Position numbers and translations under genes: made by a program
In this document: positions 1 to 5,434 of the stretch, one piece after another
Layout: every line of letters starts with the position of its first letter
Numbering within the stretch: the first letter of the stretch is position 1
The notes under the pieces: generated by a model
Databases searched by the model: none
The model's input: the letters and a program-made list of their open reading frames with translations, nothing else
What the model was told of the DNA's origin: nothing
Assembly (NCBI GenBank): GCA_902473545.1
Contig: CABRSG010000127.1
Coordinates: forward strand, 1-6,803
Direction: 5' to 3'
Length of the DNA stretch: 6,803 nt
Source of the DNA: an uncultured Lachnospiraceae bacterium
Lineage (GTDB): Bacteria; Bacillota; Clostridia; Lachnospirales; Lachnospiraceae

Positions 1-603
1 GCCGTCGATGCGCGCCGCCTCCATCATCTCTCCCGGTATGCCCTCCGCAAACTGCTTGATCAGAAATACGCCAAACGGCCAGCCCACGATCGGGAAGATT
101 ACCGCCCAGATGGTATTGTACAGATTCAGCGCCGACATTTCCCGGAGCAGCGGGATCAGGATAACCTGTTTCGGCAGCGCCATCGCACAGACAATCAGCG
201 AAAACAACACGGTTCTGCCGATAAAGCGCTTCTTTGCCAGCGCGTAGCCAGCCATCGCCGAGGTCGCGCAGGTAAGAATCATGGACATAACCGCCATAAA
301 TATTGTGTTCATCAGCCAGCGGATAGAAGCCGGAACAATCGGTCCCGCAAAGGTAATACCGGTAAACGGAATGCTAAGGGACCAGAGCGGCGCATTCTGC
401 TTACTGAACAGCTTTTCATAATTGTCCATTACCCACTCAGAGGGTATCCACTGCGGAGTCGTAGAGTTGATTGCTTTTGCTGTCTTAAAGGAGCCGGTAA
501 TAATCCAGTAAAGCGGGAACGCAAAGGCAATCGCCAGAAGGATAATCACCGCTATCGATAAAATCTTATAGCATTTGGTTCGTACTGCCGTCGTCTTATT
601 CAT
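1..603 (-). CDS. ABC transporter permease, MalG-type (CUT1), C-terminus cut off by window edge
   Basis: Inner-membrane subunit of a carbohydrate ABC importer, probably the second sialic acid permease. I translated 201 residues from an ATG at 601-603 (MNKTTAVRTKCYK...) with an excellent GGGGAGGT ribosome site just upstream, beginning 16 bp after the stop of the preceding permease gene. Hydrophobic segments lie at about residues 13-35, 98-120, 130-152 and 163-183. The frame stays open to base 1, and the last residues, EAARIDG (195-201), are the start of the EAA loop through which permeases contact the ATPase. MalG-type proteins are usually about 270-300 residues, so roughly 75-100 residues, including the rest of the EAA loop and the last membrane helix, lie outside the window. 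The first extracellular loop (about residues 40-96) is fairly long. The substrate is inferred only from the neighbouring nan genes and binding protein. Confidence 0.9.
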   Translation of the reverse strand, partial: MNKTTAVRTKCYKILSIAVIILLAIAFAFPLYWIITGSFKTAKAINSTTPQWIPSEWVMDNYEKLFSKQNAPLWSLSIPFTGITFAGPIVPASIRWLMNTIFMAVMSMILTCATSAMAGYALAKKRFIGRTVLFSLIVCAMALPKQVILIPLLREMSALNLYNTIWAVIFPIVGWPFGVFLIKQFAEGIPGEMMEAARIDG

Positions 604-619
604 TTTCCGGACCTCCCCT

Positions 620-1534
620 CTAATCTGACTGCGCCATCTTAAACTGGACAGCGGAAAGCACAGCAATAATAATCGCCAGGACAACTCCCATCGCATTGCC
701 GTAGCCATAGCGGTACAGCTTGAACGCCGTATGATAGATATAGTACATAATCGTATCTGTGCTGTGGTTCGGACCGCCGCTTGTCAGAAGCTGAATCAGC
801 GCGAAGCACTGGAAGCTGTTGATCGTCGTGATAACAAGAATGTAAAGCGTGGTCGGCATGATCTGCGGCCATTTAATCTTCCAGAAGCACTGCAGCTTAT
901 TCGCTCCGTCTACCTCTGCAGCCTCCACCAGAGACGCGTCCACGTTGTTCAGCGCCGATACATAAAGCACGATCGGCTGTCCCACGGAGGTTGTAAGCAG
1001 AATCAAAATAATACATCCAAGCGCAAATCTTTCATCGCCGAGCCAGTTGATGTTTTTGTCAATCAGTCCCAGGCCCTTGCCGACGTAGTTGAAAATACCG
1101 TAGTAATTGTTGTACATCCATTTCCATACTACCGCAACCGCCACGGAACCGGTAACAACCGGAAGATAAAATACGCATCTGAGCAGGGAACACAAGGGCC
1201 CCTTCAAATCGTAAATAATCGAGCTTACCCACAGTGAAAAGATGCAGGTTACAGGAACGGAAACTACTACAATAATAATTGTATTCCACAGTGCGCGCAG
1301 GAACACGCCGTCCTGGAACAGCTCTATATAATTTCCCAGTCCGACAAAGATATCCGCCCGGTTCATTGTAGAATCAAAGAAACTGGTAATCACACACTGA
1401 ATCATCGGATAAATAACAAACCCGACAAAAAATATCAGATTCGGCAGCATAAACGCATATCCCGCAATCGTTTCTCTGCGCACCAGCGCTCTGCTCATGC
1501 TGTAGCCAGTGTTTTTCTTTGCTTTACCGGCCAT
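620..1534 (-). CDS. ABC transporter permease, MalF/UgpA-type (CUT1)
   Basis: First permease subunit of the sugar importer, 304 residues, the usual size for a UgpA-like protein with six membrane helices. Hydrophobic segments lie near residues 24-46, 82-106, 116-138, 171-194, 228-250 and 281-298. The EAA loop is intact at 204-225 (EAAEVDGANKLQCFWKI, then KWPQI), including the conserved G210, and the LTSGGP motif before the last helix (250-255) is typical of the family. The N-terminus is basic and cytoplasmic. The start ATG (1532-1534) follows a GGGGGAGG purine tract (1539-1546). The gene lies 226 bp downstream of the binding-protein gene, behind a terminator-like hairpin, and is followed after 16 bp by the second permease. 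No ATPase gene is present in the window; CUT1 importers often share an MsmK/UgpC-type ATPase encoded elsewhere. Sialic acid as substrate is inferred from context. Confidence 0.93.
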   Translation of the reverse strand: MAGKAKKNTGYSMSRALVRRETIAGYAFMLPNLIFFVGFVIYPMIQCVITSFFDSTMNRADIFVGLGNYIELFQDGVFLRALWNTIIIVVVSVPVTCIFSLWVSSIIYDLKGPLCSLLRCVFYLPVVTGSVAVAVVWKWMYNNYYGIFNYVGKGLGLIDKNINWLGDERFALGCIILILLTTSVGQPIVLYVSALNNVDASLVEAAEVDGANKLQCFWKIKWPQIMPTTLYILVITTINSFQCFALIQLLTSGGPNHSTDTIMYYIYHTAFKLYRYGYGNAMGVVLAIIIAVLSAVQFKMAQSD

Positions 1535-1605
1535 GAAGCCTCCCCCTTTCTCTTTTTAAACCTTCATACACTACTAAATATGAAAGTGTCTTGCCCGTCC
1601 AATAT

Positions 1606-1642
1606 CCGTGAGCTCGCCCATGCAAGCATAGCTCATTCACGG
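1606..1642 (-). repeat. Imperfect inverted repeat (RNA hairpin) ahead of the permease genes
   Basis: CCGTGAGCT (1606-1614) pairs with AGC (1630-1632) and TCACGG (1637-1642), leaving a 4-nt bulge. The loop contains a smaller ATGC/GCAT dyad. An outer arm pair ATGAAAGT (1580-1587) / ACTTTCAT (1655-1662) could enclose the whole structure. In the transcript it lies after the terminator-like hairpin and before the permease ribosome site. It might slow 3' exonuclease decay or stabilise the permease message; the sequence alone does not decide. Confidence 0.5.
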
Positions 1643-1662
1643 CCGCCGTCCGGTACTTTCAT

Positions 1663-1701
1663 AAAAAGGCACCCTTCCCGCGCGCAAAGCAGGAAGGGTG
1701 C
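1663..1701 (-). terminator. Rho-independent terminator, probably partial, between binding protein and permeases
   Basis: On the minus strand a perfect 10-bp GC-rich stem (GCACCCTTCC, 1692-1701, with GGAAGGGTGC, 1669-1678) and a 13-nt loop is followed by one C and then TTTTT (1663-1667). It begins 60 bp after the binding-protein stop. Because it lies inside the apparent transporter operon and I see no convincing promoter between it and the permease start, it most likely acts as a partial terminator or 3'-end stabiliser giving more binding protein than permease. That arrangement is well known in MalE-like operons. Confidence 0.82.
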
Positions 1702-1707
1702 ACGAGT

Positions 1708-1731
1708 TCTGATAATTATTCAGTTATCAGA
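1708..1731 (-). repeat. Inverted repeat just after the binding-protein gene
   Basis: TCTGATAA (1708-1715) and TTATCAGA (1724-1731) form a perfect 8-bp AT-rich stem with an 8-nt loop, 29 bp after the stop of the binding-protein gene and directly before the GC-rich terminator hairpin. It could act with that hairpin in transcript 3'-end stability, or be a protein-binding dyad. It has no T-tract, so it is not a terminator itself. Confidence 0.45.
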
Positions 1732-1760
1732 TGATAACCTTGCCGCATTCACAGTACAGC

Positions 1761-3017
1761 CTACTGTCCCGCTGCTGTGTTTGCCGTGGTCTGGAATTCT
1801 GCAACTGCCGTAGCAACGTCTGCGCCGGTACCGATCTGCTGCAGCATGTTCCACCATGCGGTACGAGCCTCTGCCCATCCGCCAACTACCTGATAGTAGT
1901 CGCCCATGTACTGGGTGAAAATAGAGTACTCTGTCATCAGATCATCGCCTTCGTAAATGTTTCCAAGATCCTTAACCGGCCAGTATGTAGAAGCCTTTAC
2001 GCTCTCTGCCGCCATGGATTCATCGTTTGCCATAAAGTCGATGAAGGTCTTCGCTGCCGCGATCTTCGCCTCGTCGCCGTTGTTGAAGATACCGAATCCC
2101 CAGATACCGCCGCAAAGCTGCGGTTCGCCGCTCTCAGACGGGAATGCCATCGGAAGCGCATCAAACTCCATAAGCTCAGCATTGTTCTTTTCCTGTGCAA
2201 CGTTCCAGCAGAATGCCATTGCCAGTGTGCCGTTGCAGAAGAGCTGGATCTCATCGCCGCCTGCGATGGATGCGTCAAAGTTGATGCCGTCCATGCCAGC
2301 CAGAAGCTCAAGAGCCTTGATGTTCTCTTCGCTGTCCAGAGTGTAAGCGGTGTGCTCTGCGTTTGTAAAGGTGCCGCCGTACAGGTTGTTTACCAGTGCA
2401 CGTGTACCCTGGTCTCCGCCCTGTCCGCTGCAGTATACTGCGCCAACCGGATCCTGTCCGCTCTCAGAAACTGCCTTTACAGCGTTGATGAAGCCTTCGG
2501 TTGTCCAGGTGCGTGTTTCCTCATCGAGATACTGAAGAGCGTCTGCTGCTTCGAATACGTCTCTGTTGATCGCCATGGTGTGAGCTGTCATACAAAGCGG
2601 ATACTCATAGAATACGCCGTCGTTGCTCTGACACGCTGCTTCTACAGAATCGTAGATCGCTTCCTTTGCCTCGTCTGTCCAGAGGTCCGCCAGGTCTACC
2701 ATAAGGCCCTTTGCACCCCAGTTTGCAACCAGACGCTCCGGTCCTTCAAATACGATATCCGGTGCCTGTCCGCCTTCGATCGCGGTGTTGATCTGGTCGT
2801 CGCCGTTGGTGTAATCAAGATATTCGATCTTTACGCTGATCTCCGGATGCGCCTCGTTGAATTTTGCTACCAGGCCGTCCATTACCTCTGCGTTGCCCCA
2901 ATCACCAACCGGATAGGTCCACATCGTGATTTCTGTTGTTTCTCCTTCAGCAAATGCAGTTGCAGATAATGCCATCGTTCCAACAAGTGCAAGTGCTAAG
3001 ATTCTACGGAATTTCAT
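1761..3017 (-). CDS. Extracellular solute-binding protein of a CUT1 ABC importer (family 1, MalE-like), probable sialic acid binder
   Basis: Captures substrate outside the membrane and delivers it to the two permeases encoded downstream. It has 418 residues, normal for family 1 binding proteins. Residues 1-23 form a signal peptide (basic MKFRR, hydrophobic LALALVGTMALS, then ATAFA before EGE) fitting signal peptidase I cleavage after A23. The mature protein opens with TEITMWTYPVGDW, the usual first strand, and contains the family hallmark of a small-residue segment after an FCNG turn (LFCNGTLAMAFCWNVAQ, about two-fifths from the C-terminus). Oddly for a Gram-positive binding protein there is no lipobox cysteine. 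The start ATG (3015-3017) is preceded by AAAGGAGGG at 3026-3034 with 8-nt spacing, and farther upstream by a leader hairpin and a dedicated promoter. Ligand identity (Neu5Ac, 2,7-anhydro-Neu5Ac or another sugar) is inferred from the adjacent nanAKE genes; a different sugar is possible. Confidence 0.93.
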   Translation of the reverse strand: MKFRRILALALVGTMALSATAFAEGETTEITMWTYPVGDWGNAEVMDGLVAKFNEAHPEISVKIEYLDYTNGDDQINTAIEGGQAPDIVFEGPERLVANWGAKGLMVDLADLWTDEAKEAIYDSVEAACQSNDGVFYEYPLCMTAHTMAINRDVFEAADALQYLDEETRTWTTEGFINAVKAVSESGQDPVGAVYCSGQGGDQGTRALVNNLYGGTFTNAEHTAYTLDSEENIKALELLAGMDGINFDASIAGGDEIQLFCNGTLAMAFCWNVAQEKNNAELMEFDALPMAFPSESGEPQLCGGIWGFGIFNNGDEAKIAAAKTFIDFMANDESMAAESVKASTYWPVKDLGNIYEGDDLMTEYSIFTQYMGDYYQVVGGWAEARTAWWNMLQQIGTGADVATAVAEFQTTANTAAGQ

Positions 3018-3041
3018 ATTTAACGCCCTCCTTTAATTATT

Positions 3042-3071
3042 AGAATGAACAGGTCTCAGCCTGTTCATTCT
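3042..3071 (-). promoter_or_regulatory. Perfect 12-bp leader hairpin before the binding-protein gene
   Basis: AGAATGAACAGG (3042-3053) and CCTGTTCATTCT (3060-3071) form a perfect 12-bp stem with a 6-nt loop. In the mRNA it begins roughly 13 nt after the predicted start site of the 3091-3119 promoter and ends 7 nt before the ribosome site. Neither strand has a T-tract after it, so it is not a rho-independent terminator. It may be a 5' stabiliser of the binding-protein message, a block on ribosome access, or a DNA operator just downstream of the promoter. Confidence 0.75.
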
Positions 3072-3090
3072 TTATAAATGTTGTACCATT

Positions 3091-3119
3091 ATTCTACATT
3101 TCTTTAGGCAATTTGTCAA
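3091..3119 (-). promoter_or_regulatory. Sigma-A-type promoter for the transporter genes
   Basis: On the minus strand TTGACA (3114-3119, a perfect -35) and TAGAAT (3091-3096, one mismatch in the -10) are separated by exactly 17 bp. Transcription would start near 3084, about 65 nt before the binding-protein ATG. This gives the transporter its own promoter in addition to any read-through from nanA-K-E, after which I see no GC-rich terminator. Confidence 0.8.
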
Positions 3120-3127
3120 TATGTTTT

Positions 3128-3141
3128 TGAAAATATTTTCA
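3128..3141. promoter_or_regulatory. Candidate regulator site: perfect palindrome upstream of the transporter promoter
   Basis: TGAAAATATTTTCA is a perfect 14-bp palindrome 9 bp upstream of the -35 of the transporter promoter. Its half-sites GAAAAT/ATTTTC are the same as in the palindrome overlapping the nan promoter (6553-6565), but with no central base instead of one. It may be a binding site of the divergent RpiR-type regulator. The surrounding sequence is very AT-rich, so chance cannot be excluded. Confidence 0.42.
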
Positions 3142-3164
3142 TTTTTTCATTTTCTGAAAAATTT

Positions 3165-3809
3165 TTACATAATCGTGGGAATTATTTTCAAAAGAGCCTG
3201 TGCAAGCTGTCTGTGCCCCGCTTCCGTCAAATGCATGAAATCAACCTGGTTCGGTCCTGCAGATACCACCTGGTTCGCATCCAGGTAATGACAGCCCATC
3301 ATTTTGGCGATCTGCTCATATTGCGCAGCAAGCCCTTCGGACTTCTCCGCACAGCCTCTTCCCATCGTCTGCGCCACCTCGGTGTCCGCATATTCCCTGC
3401 CGATATTCTGCGGCGTTACCACCAGGATATTCGGTTTTCCATCACGCCAGCAGTCCGTCGTGGCGATCGCTTTTGCGATCAGACGCTTCAGTCCGAGCGC
3501 GATACACGCCGCCGAGGAGCCGAACCGTTCCTTTGTATCGTTCGTTCCCAGCATAATGATCAGCAGATCCACCGGCTCATGGCTCATCAGGCAGGGATAA
3601 ATGTAATCCAGTCCATTCAGCCCCTCGTGGATCGGATCAGTAAAGCAGGTCGTCCGCCCGCTCAATCCCTCTTCGAGCACAAGGTAATCGCGGCCAAGCC
3701 CATTCTGCAAAAGGCATGTCCAGCGCTGAGTCTCGTCAAATCTGCCGTTATTTTCCGCACAGTAGCCATGCGTGTTGGAATCCCCAAAGCAAACAATATG
3801 TTTCATCAT
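3165..3809 (-). CDS. SGNH/GDSL hydrolase, MsAcT-like arylesterase/acyltransferase type; possible intracellular sialic acid O-acylesterase
   Basis: A 214-residue serine esterase with no signal peptide, so cytoplasmic. All SGNH blocks are visible: GDSNTHG (9-15, nucleophile Ser11), EGLSGRTT (47-54, oxyanion Gly51), LGTND (87-91, oxyanion Asn90) and DFMHLTEAGH (190-199, Asp190 and His193 of the triad). The RWTxLLQxxLG, EEGLSGRTT and DLLIIMLGTNDTK stretches closely recall the Mycobacterium smegmatis arylesterase/acyltransferase MsAcT (recalled, not searched). The ATG at 3807-3809 shares its A with the nanE TAA stop (TAATG) and has GGAGG 7 nt upstream, so translation is probably coupled; a second ATG one codon later is possible but less well spaced. 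Its place in a nan operon suggests removal of O-acetyl groups from imported sialic acids or ManNAc, but no sequence feature fixes the substrate. Confidence 0.92.
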   Translation of the reverse strand: MMKHIVCFGDSNTHGYCAENNGRFDETQRWTCLLQNGLGRDYLVLEEGLSGRTTCFTDPIHEGLNGLDYIYPCLMSHEPVDLLIIMLGTNDTKERFGSSAACIALGLKRLIAKAIATTDCWRDGKPNILVVTPQNIGREYADTEVAQTMGRGCAEKSEGLAAQYEQIAKMMGCHYLDANQVVSAGPNQVDFMHLTEAGHRQLAQALLKIIPTIM

Positions 3810-4507
3810 TATCTTGCCTCCACAGCATTGATAAATCTCTGCGCAATCTCAAGCGGTCTGGTGATCGCCCCGCCAACTACCACAGCGAACGCCCCGGCAT
3901 CAAGCATCTTGACCGCCTGCTCCGGTGAGTGTATCCTGCCCTCTCCGATCACCGGGATATCCAGCTCTGCGGAAAGCTTTTTCACCAGCTCATAGTTCGG
4001 TCCGTCCGTCTTTTCGGTATAACTGGTATAGCCATTCATAGTCGTTCCAACGATATCCATGCCAAGCTTCCATGCGCGTACACCCTCTTCATAGGTAGAA
4101 ATGTCCGCCATCAGGATCGCTTCCGGATATTTTGCGCGCACCTCCGTTATAAACTCGCTGATGGTCTTTCCGTCGCCGCGCTTCTGATCGGTGCAGTCCA
4201 GAGCGATGATTTCCGAGCCTGCCGCTACAAGGTCGTCCACCTCTTTCATGGTCGGCGTGATATAGCTTTCAAATCCTTCATACTGTATTTTCACAAGCCC
4301 GATCACCGGCAGCCCGGTTTCTTCCTTGATCGCAACCACGTCGCGGATACTGCTGGTGCGGATCATTGGAGTGCCCGCCCGCTTTGCGGCTCTCGCCATC
4401 AGATACATGATGGATCTCTCCTCCACGTACAGCGGCTCGCCCGGCACTGCCTGGCAGGACACGATCACCTTTCCCTTAATCTTAGCAAAGAGTTCTTCTT
4501 TATTCAC
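3809..4507 (-). CDS. nanE: N-acetylmannosamine-6-phosphate 2-epimerase
   Basis: Converts ManNAc-6-P to GlcNAc-6-P, the last dedicated step before the Nag pathway; a cytoplasmic TIM-barrel enzyme. The 232-residue length is normal. Visible family motifs (numbering from the GTG start) are VSCQAVPGEPL (16-26), the PVIGLVK strand with catalytic-type Lys73, IIALDCT with Asp104, MADISTYEEG (133-142), VGTTMNGYTSYT (153-164), VIGEGR with Glu189 and Arg191, and VVGGAITRP (210-218). I chose GTG at 4505-4507 because GGGAGGG lies 7 nt upstream and this leaves a 13-bp gap after nanK. An in-frame ATG at 4573 would add 22 non-homologous residues and overlap nanK. Where many homologues have an IRIEG/IRANG strand this protein reads IRTSSIRD, a small departure near the phosphate/sugar end of the barrel. 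The stop overlaps the start of the SGNH gene. Confidence 0.94.
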   Translation of the reverse strand: MNKEELFAKIKGKVIVSCQAVPGEPLYVEERSIMYLMARAAKRAGTPMIRTSSIRDVVAIKEETGLPVIGLVKIQYEGFESYITPTMKEVDDLVAAGSEIIALDCTDQKRGDGKTISEFITEVRAKYPEAILMADISTYEEGVRAWKLGMDIVGTTMNGYTSYTEKTDGPNYELVKKLSAELDIPVIGEGRIHSPEQAVKMLDAGAFAVVVGGAITRPLEIAQRFINAVEAR

Positions 4508-4520
4508 AAATTTTCCCTCC

Positions 4521-5405
4521 CTATCTTTTCTCATGCAGCACGGATGCGCCGAGCATCCCCGCACGATTTCCAAGCTCTGCTTTTTTCAGCTCCACGCCGC
4601 GAAAGCTCGGTATCGTATTCCTGTATAAACGTTCTTTGATTTTTTCCAGCACGCAGGGCTGCTCCATCACGCCGCCGCCCAAAATAATGCCACCGGGATT
4701 CAGCATATGGATGATCGTGATAAGACCGTAGACAATCTCACCGATCCACTCGTCGATGACCGCCGCCACCTTCGGTTCTTCTTTTCTTTCAAAAACAAGA
4801 CGCCCGTTCGAAAGCGACTCATCCAGCGCCCTTGCGCGCTCCACCAGCGCAGTGGCAGAAGCGTACTTTTCATAGCAGCCGGAGAAAAAATCTTTTTCCG
4901 GATCGCGATCCTCCGGGTGCGTGACTAATGCCCCAAATTCTCCGGCAGAAAAGCTGCTGCCCGAGTACAGCTTTCCTCCGAGAAACAGCGCACCGCCGAC
5001 GCCGGTTCCATAGGTAAGGCAGGCAAAATCGCGCATCCCTCTGCCTGCGCCAAACACCGCCTCGCCGAGCGCCGCCGCATTCACATCGTTTTCCACGGCA
5101 GTCGGAAGCTGAAATTTTTCCTCCATCATATCCTTCAGGCGCATACCAGTGTAACCGGGAATATTTTCATTTGCCCAGATAATACTTCCCTGCACCGGGT
5201 TCACCTGTCCCGCCGTACTGATGCCGATCCTTGAAAACGCGTGCTCCCTCCGGTATCCTTCGATGATTTCCTGCGCGCGCGCTGCGACATGCGCGCCCCC
5301 AAGCTTCGCCTCTGTGGGAAATTCTTTAAGAGCGCTTAAATTTCCGTTCTCACAGATACCGGCTTTGATCGCTGTTCCGCCGATATCCAACACACAGATT
5401 TTCAT
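4521..5405 (-). CDS. nanK: N-acetylmannosamine kinase, ROK family
   Basis: Phosphorylates ManNAc to ManNAc-6-P with ATP in the cytoplasm, between the NanA and NanE steps. It has 294 residues, typical of ROK sugar kinases. Seen: the phosphate-binding DIGGTAIKAG at 7-16, ENDVNAAALGE at 105-115 with catalytic-type Asp107, the second ATP loop YGTGVGGAL (132-140), sugar-binding GEFG (155-158) and ILGGGV (241-246). The usual zinc motif (GH plus CxCGxxGCxE) is absent: the GH histidine is Ala159 and only Cys177 remains of the cysteines. The start is the ATG at 5403-5405 with GAGGAGGG just upstream, 29 bp after nanA. An upstream in-frame ATG at 5477 would overlap the nanA end and is rejected. The gene lies between nanA and nanE, which supports ManNAc over glucose as substrate; a related ROK hexokinase cannot be excluded from sequence alone. 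Confidence 0.9.
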   Translation of the reverse strand: MKICVLDIGGTAIKAGICENGNLSALKEFPTEAKLGGAHVAARAQEIIEGYRREHAFSRIGISTAGQVNPVQGSIIWANENIPGYTGMRLKDMMEEKFQLPTAVENDVNAAALGEAVFGAGRGMRDFACLTYGTGVGGALFLGGKLYSGSSFSAGEFGALVTHPEDRDPEKDFFSGCYEKYASATALVERARALDESLSNGRLVFERKEEPKVAAVIDEWIGEIVYGLITIIHMLNPGGIILGGGVMEQPCVLEKIKERLYRNTIPSFRGVELKKAELGNRAGMLGASVLHEKR

Positions 5406-5434
5406 GTTTCCCTCCTCTGCCGCGGTTCGCAACC

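Noticed and set aside
1731..2969. Long plus-strand open frame (412 codons) antisense to the binding-protein gene
   Set aside because: It is an antisense shadow. The translation is cysteine-rich, low in recognisable motifs and lacks a ribosome site, while the minus strand encodes a clear family protein with signal peptide and ribosome site.
3082..3098. TGTA-N9-TACA inverted repeat over the -10 of the transporter promoter
   Set aside because: Arms are only 4 bp in AT-rich sequence and no second copy lies at the nan promoter, so it is not convincing as an operator.
3465..3480. GATCGC-TTTT-GCGATC hairpin inside the SGNH gene
   Set aside because: It falls within conserved coding sequence (LIAKAIA) and is explained by codon composition. 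No terminator context.
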